64,000 nucleotides of DNA from Pirellulaceae bacterium. GTDB lineage: Bacteria; Planctomycetota; Planctomycetia; Pirellulales; Pirellulaceae. The notes beneath the pieces were generated by a model. That model did no database searches. It saw only the letters and a program-made list of their open reading frames with translations, and was not told the origin of the DNA. The translations under genes were made by a program, and so were the position numbers. Position 1 is the first letter of the stretch. Each line of letters starts with the position of its first letter. Where the stretch lies: assembly GCA_022448645.1 (NCBI GenBank), contig JAKVBZ010000016.1, positions 1 to 64,000 on the forward strand, read 5' to 3'. Below, one piece after another: positions 34,057 through 43,839 of the stretch.

Positions 34057-37000
34057 CTATGCCCGGTCTGGACGTCGATTCCGACGGAAATGCAGGCTGT
34101 CGACCTCGGACATGTGGTTTGAGAGGGGAACCCGATCAACTGGATCATGTTTGCTAGGTGGGCTTTCAGTCATGCTTTTGGAAGCGGGTGTTGCCGTAGA
34201 GCTTGACATTGCGTGACGACGATGGGTGACGATGAACGTATCTGGTGCTGTGGCTAGGTCGTCAGGAGAAATCGCGGTATAGCCTAGCGGCGCATAGTTT
34301 TGGGCGATCACGTTGAAGTCGGTGATGTCAACGAACGAGTCTCCATTGAAGTTTCCGTTTTGCCAGCTGTGGAAAGCGTTGGTCCCCAGGGGATCGAAAT
34401 GAGACACGAGTCGATGAAAATCGGTAATGTCGACGTCATTGTCCAGGTCGGTGTCACCAAGTTTTTTGCCCATCAGGTTGACTACCAGGTGGTGGATGTC
34501 ATCAATGTCGGTGTCGAGGTCGTGGTCGACGTCGTACATTGGTGTAGAGGAACCGAGATTGGCGAATAGCAGGTCGATGTCGTCCACGTCGAGTTGGTCG
34601 TCGTAGGTGAGGTTCCCGGCGGGTGAAGGATCTGTGTCAAATCGGAGCGTCCATCCATGGAGTGCTCCAATCTTATCATTCGCCGTGTCATCGGTGATGT
34701 GTAACGCCCAGTTCCCCGTGGCCGTTTCGCCACGAAAATCGAGCAACGATCCTTCAGGAGCAAAGATGCCTGTGAACGGTGCTTGGCCAGAGGAAATGGA
34801 TATGGGGCTTTCGTTGTCAAATGTAGTGTTTTTTAGATGTTTGCCGTCGGCGCCAACGCCGGTAAATAGTTCTACGACCGTACCTGTTGGGCTTTCCAGG
34901 AAGACGTCCAGCTCATCCAATTGCGTGTGATAAATGTCGAGTGTGACCTGTAAAGAACGGATCGTTCCGGAATCGGTGACATTCAAGATGTGAGACTGAG
35001 TTGTGGTGTTGGGGAAAAATGTAAGTGCATCCAACGGACCCTGTCCGTCCATAGCTAAATACGATACCCCCTCGTCAGTGTGCATTAACTCGGTGTCGAC
35101 CGTGGTGTCTTCTTCGACTTTAAGCTCAACGCTGTGAACTGCTAAGTTCTGATAGCGGAGATGCGAATTGTCAGTGCCCACGTAGGTTGCCAGCGAAGCA
35201 ATCAGGTGGGGAGGGTAACTGAACAAAGTATCGAAGGAAACGGTTGTGAAGTCACCGCCAACCATTGCTGCTGTGTTTTGAGCTTCGTAGGGCTTTCCGT
35301 TCCACATGCCGGCTGCCGGTTCTAAGGCCATAAATCCGACCGTCTCTACAGCGTTTTGCTCCGTAGCTAGTTGCTCTGGCTCCAGAGCCAAATCGAGTCC
35401 GAATGTCGTAATCTGGTTTTGGCGAGTTGATAGGAAACTTTGTCCGAAAACCGTCTGGGGCTGGCTTAGAACCATCGGGACAGTTTGAAACGCAACAGAA
35501 AAGTCGACACTCTCCCATACAGGTATGTCGACTCCTACGGTTGCACTAGTCTCTATGAGACCGACTTCTAGTTGAGTTCCGTTTTCCAAAATGTGACGGC
35601 CGGCTTCGAAGACCACATAGCTAACCGTTTCTCCTACGCCGTGGATTCCATTCAAGTTTGACGGTTCGGTGAGGTATAGGTCGAAACGATCTGGCTGTAC
35701 GTTATCGACCCGTGCCATGGTCTGGTCCGTTCCTTCGAAGGATACGGGTAAAGCAAATACCACTGGATTGATGTAGGTGTTTTCCAGGATGACGGTCTGC
35801 AGCTCATGAGTCACATTGGTTGCTGTGGCTATCTCGCCGACTGTATTGAGGTTGGGCGTAAAAGTTGTGGTGACGGGTGGGCCAAAACGCCCGGGAGATG
35901 GATTGCCTGCCAACCAGGCAGTTTCTTCAAAACCCCACTGGTCGACGCGTATGCGGTGTAGGGAATCCCCTTGGCCGTTGGTGGTTTCAGGCCAGGGACT
36001 CACATTATCGAAAAGTACGCGGTCTTCGATGACTAAGGGGGCCGTGTCGGGGTTGCCTCCCGGATTGACGTTAGCTCTGAGTAACGTCAGTCGTTCACCT
36101 TCATTACGTAGGCGACCGGAGTAGGGGCCAAGGAATGTGGCCGCTTGGGTGGCAATGTCAATGCGGTATGCCACATTGTAAGCGGCAATATTAGCTGCGT
36201 CCGTTACAGGATCGAATGGTACCACGACTACGAACTGGCCAGGATCAATCGAGCTTCCGGCGGGAAATGTGTATCCGATACCATCGATGGTCCAACTATC
36301 CAGAGATACGGCAAATGGTGTTGGGTTGAATAGTTCGATGAACTCTAGCGACTGAGGGTTGGTGCCGTCCCCCGGATCGGATGGATGGTTCATGATTTCG
36401 CTGATCACAATCGGCCCGATTTGTGGGCTCGCATTATGGGTTCCCAAGGTGGTGGAGGTCATGGGAAACAGGTCACCGGTCGCATTGGGCCATCGACCAA
36501 GTGTTTGTCCTGCCCTGGAGGCACCAAACATGAGCGAGTCGACGAAGACGAGCGACGTGGACGTCGGATCGACCAACACAAGGTCCTCTCCCGTCGTACC
36601 ATTTAGTCCGAATCCTGTCAGAGTGCTGTCAAGTAATAGATATTCTCCGGCAACGAGCTGTGAATTGGCTGGAAAAACATAGCGGTCTAATTCGTCAAAT
36701 TGATCACTTAGCCACCAGCCGCTCAGGTCAACAGTTGTCGACGAAGCATTGTATAACTCGATGACATCTATTCCCCCATTGAGGGGGTTGGATAGGATTT
36801 CATTGATGACGACATTCGTGGTAGATTGCCCTGCAGTGCCAGGACTTCCTCCCCAAGTCGAACTGAATCGCCAGTTTCGTGGATCACTGTTGTCCCCGAA
36901 TGGCTGAATGATCTCGAGTGTTGCGCCATGGCCATCCGGGAGTTTGGGCCACGGGTCGTTATCGTTGTAATCGATGGTTCCCAGTTCCTGGCCAAACCCG

Positions 37001-40000
37001 TTGACAATCGTCAGCGTTTCACCTCCGTTTGCCAGCCGACCTGAATACTCACCAGCGATTTGCTGATTTAACGATGTGCCGTAACGGGATTCAAATGCTG
37101 GCTGATTGCGTACGACCAACAGGCGGTCGCCAGGAGCTATTGTCTGAATAGAACTGGTGTTAAAGTCGAATTCGATTCCGCCCGTGATCTGAATGTCTGA
37201 TAAGTCCAAAAGGCCGGAGCCGCTGAGCTCTATTTCGACGAATTCAAAATCATCGTCTTCAAATGCTGGGTTAATGAGCAATTCGTTAGCTGTTGGCTCC
37301 GATGGATGATAGTTAACTTCTGTAAAACTGAATGTCCCCGCTTGAAACGGCGCCACTGCCAGCCCGCTCCATTCTTCCGGGTTCGAAGATGAGTTGTGAA
37401 ACGAGGTAATGGCGACTTCGTAACCAGTTTCAAACGTACGAGCCTTGATGGTCACCGAATCGGTTAGAGGAAAAGGTCCGGTATACTCTATGGCGCTAGA
37501 AGATAGGGCGCCGCCGGGAAGGCGAGGATCCGTGCCGTCCAAAGTGTAGTAGATGGTACCACCAGCAGGGCCTGTAATGGTGGCCGAAGCCGGCACCGTG
37601 ATGGCTCCTCCGACCGGATCGATGACTGGCGTCTCCAAGAACATGCTGTCCAGCCATGCGGTGCGTTCAACGAGCCACGCTTTTTGATGCGCGACCTCGC
37701 CTTTCCAGCTACCGTTTAATTCTCCAGTATCATAGCCTCCGCTGTGGCGAGGAGGCGTACCGACCCAGCGTGTAAAGTTTCGTGTCACCGCATTGGGCTC
37801 ACCCGAGGCGGGGTTGTCGTTTCCGAGTTCTGCAGCCAGTCGATCAATGGTCGCTGCGATGTTGTCGTCGCTAAAGGCACCTCGGCGAAGTTCCGTCCAG
37901 CGATCGATAAACCTTTGTCGGAACTCGAGGTCCCTGAAAAGCGATCGCCACACCGTTGGGATGACTTCCGTGTCGTCATACCAAGTGGTGGGATAGTTGT
38001 CGCGATGATCCGTGGCCGATTCTGCAGAACGGTCAAAATCCCAGATGGGACCCGCAATCAGTTTGCCTTCACGTGGTTTGTGCCAATACGCACTTAAGCG
38101 CAAAGCATCCACATTCATCATGAGTTCGTTGAGTAAGTAATGGTCTACGAGCGAGTCTAAATCGACTAGTTCGGTATAGTGCTGGCCGGTTTGCGGGTGA
38201 GTGAAATCAGACTGGCTCAGCGCGCTGTAAAAAACGACGATGTAATCCCGGAGATAGTTTCTCTGTTCTGAGACTTGCTGGATTTCCATTTCCTTGGGTT
38301 CGACATAAGCCCATTGTTGGCTGGCGGCATAGAAGCCGCCGTCCCCAGGGTCTAGGCGGTCGATCTTGAAGATATAACCACCGCTGATGTCAGGTTCCTC
38401 CGTCATCTGAGAAGAGAGTTTCTCGACGTCAACGCGGCCTGGATCGCGTTCAATCTTTTCGATCAACACATACACTCCGACGTAGTCGTTATACGTGAGG
38501 TCTCCCGATAGATTGGTAAAGACTTCGATATATCGGGTCTCCGAAGCTGGTTGGCCAATTTGATTGCTCAGGTCATAGATGAGTCGATTTCGGTTGAGAG
38601 AGCGGTCGAACTGATAGGGCCCTTGGAGCACCCAATCGGCTTCGGGATCCATTCCCAATAAGGGCAGGCTGAGGTCTTCGTCGCTATCGTCTCGGCGTAG
38701 TTCCAAGGCGTAGGGTTTCTTGGCAAAGTCGGCGCTGGACGAACCGCGGACTCGAAGTCCAGCTCGGGTATCGACGGTTCGCGGATCCGTGATACTGGCC
38801 AAGCCGTTCGGTTGCGGTTCAATGAGAGAAAATCCAATGTTGGAGAACGCGTGCTGCTGGATAAACTGTCCGTAAGTCTCGAAAACAACCACTGGGATTT
38901 CCGACGCGAATGGTGATCCGGTGCCCTGGAAGTCAAGTAAGTCCGCACCGATGAGGGTATACGATTCGCTTGTAATGTCACTGGGCACGAAGTCGGGATG
39001 GTAGGTCCGTGCCCGGATCTCGGTGGTTTCGGTGATTGTGATGGGGTCGGTGTAAAGTACCGAGATGTCTGTGGGTAATGTCCCATCCGTGGTGTAGCGA
39101 ATTTCACTGAGCGGTAGAGTATTTGTTAGTTCTATGTTGGTGGAATTGGCGAATACGCCCCCAGGAATGGAATACACCGGTGGAGTGGCCAGGCCTGCCA
39201 AACCTGCAGAGTTCACTGCCCCAGGAGTTGGGGTGTCCATGTACGACGTCAAGGTACTCGGAAGATAGGTCGCCGACAGTTGTGCATCGATGAGAAACCG
39301 ATCAGCCGAAGGAGATGCGTTGACGCCATGAATGGCCAGGATGTTATTGTCCGTTTGTAATAAGTTGGATGTGCTCGTGATGACAAGCTGATCAGCGACG
39401 AATGCTGCGACATCCGGCCGGTCGGTATCTGCCACCGAATTGAAAGCGGGCGTACCACTAAGATTGCTCCGAGCCACTTCCGTGCCGTTGATGTATGTGA
39501 TGTGTCCGTCGTCGTACTTGATGTCCAATTTCAGGGACAACACAGAATTGGGGTCATCTACAGAGAAGGGGATGCGCACATATGCCGATGATTGTTGGTT
39601 CAGCATCTCGGACTGCAGGTCGTTTTCGATTTCACCAGCGTAGCCGGGACCAGCCGCCAACGGAGGTGGTGTGCCGTTGTAGATGTCGCCGATCTCCTGC
39701 GCATCCAGAGAAACGTCCCAGATGGCGACATCGTCAATCAGGCCTTGGAAGTCACCCCAAGACGAGCCGTCTGGTCGCGACAATCCAATGGTGAATGGTG
39801 ATGTGACATTGTCTGAAACGATGCCACCAGGCTCACTTCGCTCACCGGCTAAGGATCCGTCTAAATAGATCTTTAACTCGTGTGCCTCCAGGCTGTTGTA
39901 CGCAACCACCAAGTGATGCCAGGTACCGTCGGTCACTGTGGCGGGCTGGCTCAACTCAGACTCGGAACCGGATGTTTCTGCCGAATCCAGAAAGACTTCA

Positions 40001-42243
40001 ATGGAAGTCCCTTCGGTACCTATCTCCAAATTGTCGTTGGCTGTATCGGAGGCCTGTGCGATCAATACATTGTTGGTGTTGTGGTTGGTTGCGTCGGCGG
40101 ATAAATGATGGTTGGTTTCACGTAAGAACCATAGCGATATCGTAAAGGATTCCGGAGTACGAAGTTCTTCGATGATACCCATGTTAACGTAATCATCAAC
40201 GCCATCGAAAATCAAAGCCTCACCAAATCGACCTTGGCCTCCGTTGGAGAGTGTGGCACCCACGACGGTACCGTCATACCTTCCATATTGGTCAGGTAAC
40301 AAACTGCCGCCGTTTCGCAGTTCGTCGAATGTCCAATAGGCGACCGGGGTTGCTGTTGTGGGACTGGGGGTGACATTCTGGTATCCGCTGCCACCCGTTC
40401 CGCTGGCCCAACCGATTTCAGAAAAGGGCTCTGAGCCTCCCGTCCATGTGGTTCCCAGAGTTGGATGTTCTGGTACCAAAACAGAACGAACCGTGGCGGA
40501 TTCTATGAGTGGTACGTCCCGGTAAAGCAGCTGCACCGCGTCCAGTTCCGCTGCTACCATGGTTCGTGTGGCATTCGGTGAGTCATTCAGTGATTGAATC
40601 GCCAAGATGTTGTTTCCTGGTGATAATAACTCATTGTCATGGGCAATGACGAAATGTTTCTGAACGAAGGCGTCTGAGTCCACGCGGTCGCTGTCCGCTT
40701 GCGAATTCCAAGTTGGTGCTCCCGTGAAATTGCTGCGGGCGACTTCGGCTCCGTTAATGTAGGCCACAAATGCATCGTCGTATTGCATGCGCAGGCGTAG
40801 TAGGTCCACATCGTCAGGCTCCACCACTTGGAAGGGGATCCTGGTGTACGCGGTGCTGTTTTTTGCAAACATGTCAGCCTGTGCATCTAAGCCGACGAAC
40901 GTTTGGTAGCCAGCGAGTTCTAGTGGCGAAGTGCCGTTAAACAATGCGGATACGTGGGTTGCTTCCAGGGCTGTGTCCCAAATGGAAACGTCGTCGATCC
41001 ATCCCGCGAAAGCTCCTACCGCCGAACCTTCTGGACGGGACAGGCCTATGCTAAAAGGCGATGTGACGTTGTCATCGAGTGGACCGCCAAATTCGCTGTG
41101 CGAAGCCACCAGGCTTCCGTCTAGATAGATCGACAATTCGCTACTGGAGTTCACGTCGTAAGTAAGGACAAGGTGATGCCAGACGTTGTTTGCCACGGCC
41201 GCGGTTTGGTTTAGCTCCGATTGAACTCCACTGGTGTCTGCCGAATCCACGAAAAGTTCGATGGAACTTCCTGCTGTGCCGATTTCCAGATTGTCGTTGT
41301 CGGTGTCAGATGCTTGAGCGAACAAGACGTTGTTGACGTTGTGCTTTGTGGACGCTTCTGGTCCTGCCTGGTCAGTGGTGCGATGAAACCAAGCCGAGAT
41401 GGAGAAAGCGTCTGGTGTGCGAAGCTCTTCAATGACTCCGGCGATCGCGTAGTCGTCGATTCCGTCCAGCGATAACGCTTCGCCAAAATGTCCGGAGGAG
41501 CCGTTGGTAAGTGAGGCTCCAATGATAGTGGCATTATATTTTCCGATCGCGTCGGGAGTCGTTCCTGTATTCGCGTCGACTGAATCAAAAGGCCAGTAGG
41601 CGACAGGCGGAGGGATGTCGGTGGAAGGGCCAGTCGTATCATATCCGGTTCCGCCTGCTCCAGAAGTCCAGCCTGCTTCGTTGAATGGTTCATTGCCACC
41701 TGTCCACGTGTCGAGCAAACTGCCGTCAGTTGGGACGAAGGCCACGACAGGGTCAGTAGAAGTGACTAAGGGTGTTGTGGTCAGGGAATCTGCCAATCCG
41801 TACGAAACGTTGGTTGCCAACGGCGTCTGAAATAGGGCAACACTGTCTACAATGTTGCCAGTCGGATCGACGATTGCTACTGGCTCGGTGTCGGTATCGA
41901 TGTTGAAATTCGTGTGCAGTTCCCCATTGGTTGCTATCGTGTCTCGCCCCGACGCGTAGATGACGATTCGCTCGTCAGGTTCCAGGAACGTTGACTTGGG
42001 AACTTGCCATTTGGTGAGATCGTTTAGATCGTCTGTCACGTACCAGTTTTGCAGGTTGACTCTGTCATTTCCTTGATTGAGTACTTCGAGCCAATCTGGG
42101 GAGCTGTCGAAGAAATCGACATGCTGATTGAGATTTGACGTGACAACTTCGCTAATCACAACATCAGCGTTTAAGAGAATGCGTGGCTCCAATGGTTCCA
42201 CGCATAGCCATGATCGTGTACGAGAGTAATCAGGTCGTGACAT
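34057..42243 (-). CDS. Giant extracellular LEPR-XLL protein with LamG, CotH-kinase, lamin-tail, P- and dockerin-like domains
   Basis: 2728 residues. The N-terminal LEPR-XLL motif (VEPLEPRILLNADV) is followed by a lamin-tail-type domain (about 28-150). Two copies of a unit of about 420 residues follow (about 170-1005), each with a LamG/concanavalin-like domain and a sandwich domain. A chitobiase-like C-terminal domain precedes a CotH spore-coat kinase-like domain (about 1108-1460; YVGVYVLIEKIERD, IAGPIWDFDRS). A second chitobiase-type repeat and three lamin-tail domains (near 1645, 1812, 1945) come next. A proprotein-convertase P-domain (about 2405-2535) and dockerin/EF-hand loops (about 2548-2658, DVDHDLDTDIDD, DLDNDVDITDF) close it. 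No classical signal peptide is seen; LEPR-XLL is thought to direct export. It is likely a surface or secreted adhesive or modifying protein. Confidence 0.88.
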   Translation of the reverse strand: MSRPDYSRTRSWLCVEPLEPRILLNADVVISEVVTSNLNQHVDFFDSSPDWLEVLNQGNDRVNLQNWYVTDDLNDLTKWQVPKSTFLEPDERIVIYASGRDTIATNGELHTNFNIDTDTEPVAIVDPTGNIVDSVALFQTPLATNVSYGLADSLTTTPLVTSTDPVVAFVPTDGSLLDTWTGGNEPFNEAGWTSGAGGTGYDTTGPSTDIPPPVAYWPFDSVDANTGTTPDAIGKYNATIIGASLTNGSSGHFGEALSLDGIDDYAIAGVIEELRTPDAFSISAWFHRTTDQAGPEASTKHNVNNVLFAQASDTDNDNLEIGTAGSSIELFVDSADTSGVQSELNQTAAVANNVWHHLVLTYDVNSSSELSIYLDGSLVASHSEFGGPLDDNVTSPFSIGLSRPEGSAVGAFAGWIDDVSIWDTALEATHVSALFNGTSPLELAGYQTFVGLDAQADMFAKNSTAYTRIPFQVVEPDDVDLLRLRMQYDDAFVAYINGAEVARSNFTGAPTWNSQADSDRVDSDAFVQKHFVIAHDNELLSPGNNILAIQSLNDSPNATRTMVAAELDAVQLLYRDVPLIESATVRSVLVPEHPTLGTTWTGGSEPFSEIGWASGTGGSGYQNVTPSPTTATPVAYWTFDELRNGGSLLPDQYGRYDGTVVGATLSNGGQGRFGEALIFDGVDDYVNMGIIEELRTPESFTISLWFLRETNHHLSADATNHNTNNVLIAQASDTANDNLEIGTEGTSIEVFLDSAETSGSESELSQPATVTDGTWHHLVVAYNSLEAHELKIYLDGSLAGERSEPGGIVSDNVTSPFTIGLSRPDGSSWGDFQGLIDDVAIWDVSLDAQEIGDIYNGTPPPLAAGPGYAGEIENDLQSEMLNQQSSAYVRIPFSVDDPNSVLSLKLDIKYDDGHITYINGTEVARSNLSGTPAFNSVADTDRPDVAAFVADQLVITSTSNLLQTDNNILAIHGVNASPSADRFLIDAQLSATYLPSTLTSYMDTPTPGAVNSAGLAGLATPPVYSIPGGVFANSTNIELTNTLPLSEIRYTTDGTLPTDISVLYTDPITITETTEIRARTYHPDFVPSDITSESYTLIGADLLDFQGTGSPFASEIPVVVFETYGQFIQQHAFSNIGFSLIEPQPNGLASITDPRTVDTRAGLRVRGSSSADFAKKPYALELRRDDSDEDLSLPLLGMDPEADWVLQGPYQFDRSLNRNRLIYDLSNQIGQPASETRYIEVFTNLSGDLTYNDYVGVYVLIEKIERDPGRVDVEKLSSQMTEEPDISGGYIFKIDRLDPGDGGFYAASQQWAYVEPKEMEIQQVSEQRNYLRDYIVVFYSALSQSDFTHPQTGQHYTELVDLDSLVDHYLLNELMMNVDALRLSAYWHKPREGKLIAGPIWDFDRSAESATDHRDNYPTTWYDDTEVIPTVWRSLFRDLEFRQRFIDRWTELRRGAFSDDNIAATIDRLAAELGNDNPASGEPNAVTRNFTRWVGTPPRHSGGYDTGELNGSWKGEVAHQKAWLVERTAWLDSMFLETPVIDPVGGAITVPASATITGPAGGTIYYTLDGTDPRLPGGALSSSAIEYTGPFPLTDSVTIKARTFETGYEVAITSFHNSSSNPEEWSGLAVAPFQAGTFSFTEVNYHPSEPTANELLINPAFEDDDFEFVEIELSGSGLLDLSDIQITGGIEFDFNTSSIQTIAPGDRLLVVRNQPAFESRYGTSLNQQIAGEYSGRLANGGETLTIVNGFGQELGTIDYNDNDPWPKLPDGHGATLEIIQPFGDNSDPRNWRFSSTWGGSPGTAGQSTTNVVINEILSNPLNGGIDVIELYNASSTTVDLSGWWLSDQFDELDRYVFPANSQLVAGEYLLLDSTLTGFGLNGTTGEDLVLVDPTSTSLVFVDSLMFGASRAGQTLGRWPNATGDLFPMTSTTLGTHNASPQIGPIVISEIMNHPSDPGDGTNPQSLEFIELFNPTPFAVSLDSWTIDGIGYTFPAGSSIDPGQFVVVVPFDPVTDAANIAAYNVAYRIDIATQAATFLGPYSGRLRNEGERLTLLRANVNPGGNPDTAPLVIEDRVLFDNVSPWPETTNGQGDSLHRIRVDQWGFEETAWLAGNPSPGRFGPPVTTTFTPNLNTVGEIATATNVTHELQTVILENTYINPVVFALPVSFEGTDQTMARVDNVQPDRFDLYLTEPSNLNGIHGVGETVSYVVFEAGRHILENGTQLEVGLIETSATVGVDIPVWESVDFSVAFQTVPMVLSQPQTVFGQSFLSTRQNQITTFGLDLALEPEQLATEQNAVETVGFMALEPAAGMWNGKPYEAQNTAAMVGGDFTTVSFDTLFSYPPHLIASLATYVGTDNSHLRYQNLAVHSVELKVEEDTTVDTELMHTDEGVSYLAMDGQGPLDALTFFPNTTTQSHILNVTDSGTIRSLQVTLDIYHTQLDELDVFLESPTGTVVELFTGVGADGKHLKNTTFDNESPISISSGQAPFTGIFAPEGSLLDFRGETATGNWALHITDDTANDKIGALHGWTLRFDTDPSPAGNLTYDDQLDVDDIDLLFANLGSSTPMYDVDHDLDTDIDDIHHLVVNLMGKKLGDTDLDNDVDITDFHRLVSHFDPLGTNAFHSWQNGNFNGDSFVDITDFNVIAQNYAPLGYTAISPDDLATAPDTFIVTHRRHAMSSSTATPASKSMTESPPSKHDPVDRVPLSNHMSEVDSLHFRRNRRPDRA
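39230..41740 (-). repeat. Internal tandem duplication of about 1.25 kb in the giant gene
   Basis: Two consecutive units, about 40480-41740 and 39230-40480, encode the same series of blocks: TWTGG(N/S)EPF, PVAYW-F, FGEAL-DG-DDY, ASDT-NDNLEIGT, VTSPF-IGLSRP and INGAEVARSN / INGTEVARSN. The two have diverged clearly at DNA level, so this is an old duplication and not an assembly artefact. Confidence 0.8.
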
Positions 42244-42699
42244 TAGGCTTGTAGGTCAGTGTTCGGAGAAGGGCATCTGCCAAAACGACAAGCCATCCAT
42301 TCGATATGGCTCGGGAGTTGGATTGTAGCAATAGTAGGCGAACCTGTACCCGACGTTGCGGCAACCCACCGGAGGTATTTACCTATGATAGTCGCTTGCT
42401 GCACAAAAAGCGAGTTTCGGATAGTTGGCATCCCTCGAAGATCTTTTTTTCAATAAATTAAGGCATAAGTGATCCTCCCAGACGGCAAGGACAACGAGCG
42501 TGATGAATCCTGCGATTTTCGGTCCGTATTCTCTTGGGAGACGAAGTCGGCTGGACTGGTGGAAATGCAAATGGGAGAGCACGGTTTGCATCGAGTGACT
42601 GCGTGTCTCACGATACATAAACATGTAACGAGGCACGTGTGTCAATGTCTGTAACGAACTGGATACGACCTCCTGGCTGAACGAGCCATGCAATCGTGG
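42244..42699. other. Intergenic region upstream of the giant gene (456 bp)
   Basis: No gene is seen. The minus strand carries an A/T-rich stretch at 42447-42470 and a stem TCGCTT...AAGCGA near 42390-42415. A TACAAT hexamer lies about 90 bases ahead of the giant gene's ATG but has no good -35. It probably contains the giant gene's promoter and the 3' end of the upstream oxidoreductase transcript. Confidence 0.4.
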
Positions 42700-43749
42700 T
42701 CAGTTGCCTGAAAGTTCTTCGATTGCCACAACCTGCCCACGACGTACAGACTCTTGGGCGGCCAGGCAGACAGCGACGCTCAGTCGTGCCGACGTCCCAT
42801 CTGTCAGAGGGCGTTTTCCTGTGTGACAGCACTCAAGAAAATGGAAAAGTTCGGGTTGAATACCTCGATCCAATCTCCCTGCCGCATCGGTAAATGCTGA
42901 TTCGTCCGGATAGTCGGCCACGTCCATTTCTGTGCGTTCTGGCACGTCGAAGCGGTGGTGAATTAGCTTTCGAGCCTGATTGAAGGTGTCAATGCGACCA
43001 TCAGTGCCGCAAACTCCTATGACTGTGTCTCCGCCGTGAGGGGCGAACAGGCACAGCTCCAAGCTGGCACGCATTCCGCCCTCGTATTCCACAAGGACTT
43101 GTGCATTGTCGAGAACTTCTCGATCGTGCAAGACATTGATTCCGCCGAAAGCTGCCACACGCAGAGGCTGCGCATCGCACAGCCAATGGAACATGTCAAA
43201 ATGGTGGCAATTTTTCTCGAGTAGTGTTCCTCCTGTAAGTTGTTGGCTGGAACGCCATCCGGTGCGCATTGGTCCACGATATTCATGGCACCACATCAGT
43301 TGTAAGTTTCCAATCTCTCCACGTTCAATCATGTCCTTGGTGTGGCGGTACATGCGCTGAAATCGCATCTCGTGGCCTACTTGGAGAACGCGGTTATTTG
43401 CTTCCGCTGCAGCGATAATGTCGTCACATTCGGCAAGGGTAAGTCCCAATGGCTTTTCGCAGAGAACATGTTTCCCGGATTCGAGAGCTTTGATGCTGGC
43501 AGTGTGATGTTGGTCGTTGGTGAGGGCAATCACGACGGCGTCGATGGAGTCGATCTCGATGACCTTTTGCCAGTCCGTAAAGGTTTGTAAATGTTCGCCG
43601 ACCAGCGCTTTGGCTTTGTCCAAACTGCTTTGACTCCGACTGCTGGCAGCGATGACGTTAACACCATCCAGCCGTATTAAATTTGCCAAATGAGCTTCTC
43701 GCCCAAACCAACCTGCGCCTAAAACACCGACATTCAGTTCAGCGGACAT
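42700..43749 (-). CDS. Gfo/Idh/MocA-family oxidoreductase (cytoplasmic)
   Basis: 349 residues with an N-terminal Rossmann fold (VGVLGAGWFGREAHLANL) and the catalytic EKP motif intact in HVLCEKPLGLTLAECD. The C-terminal domain has TGGTLLEKNCHHFDMFHWL, containing the conserved His near the active site. No signal peptide is present. It probably acts on an inositol or sugar-type substrate with NAD(P). The SDR gene follows upstream on the same strand (91 bases apart), and the two could form a catabolic pair. The substrate is unknown. Confidence 0.87.
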   Translation of the reverse strand: MSAELNVGVLGAGWFGREAHLANLIRLDGVNVIAASSRSQSSLDKAKALVGEHLQTFTDWQKVIEIDSIDAVVIALTNDQHHTASIKALESGKHVLCEKPLGLTLAECDDIIAAAEANNRVLQVGHEMRFQRMYRHTKDMIERGEIGNLQLMWCHEYRGPMRTGWRSSQQLTGGTLLEKNCHHFDMFHWLCDAQPLRVAAFGGINVLHDREVLDNAQVLVEYEGGMRASLELCLFAPHGGDTVIGVCGTDGRIDTFNQARKLIHHRFDVPERTEMDVADYPDESAFTDAAGRLDRGIQPELFHFLECCHTGKRPLTDGTSARLSVAVCLAAQESVRRGQVVAIEELSGN

Positions 43750-43839
43750 ATGCTTTCACTCGTATGTGGGAATCATTTATCTTTAGGTTCGAGATGCTCT
43801 GTTGTTTTGTGGCCTGCCTAGTGTGGCGCCGTGACTGGT

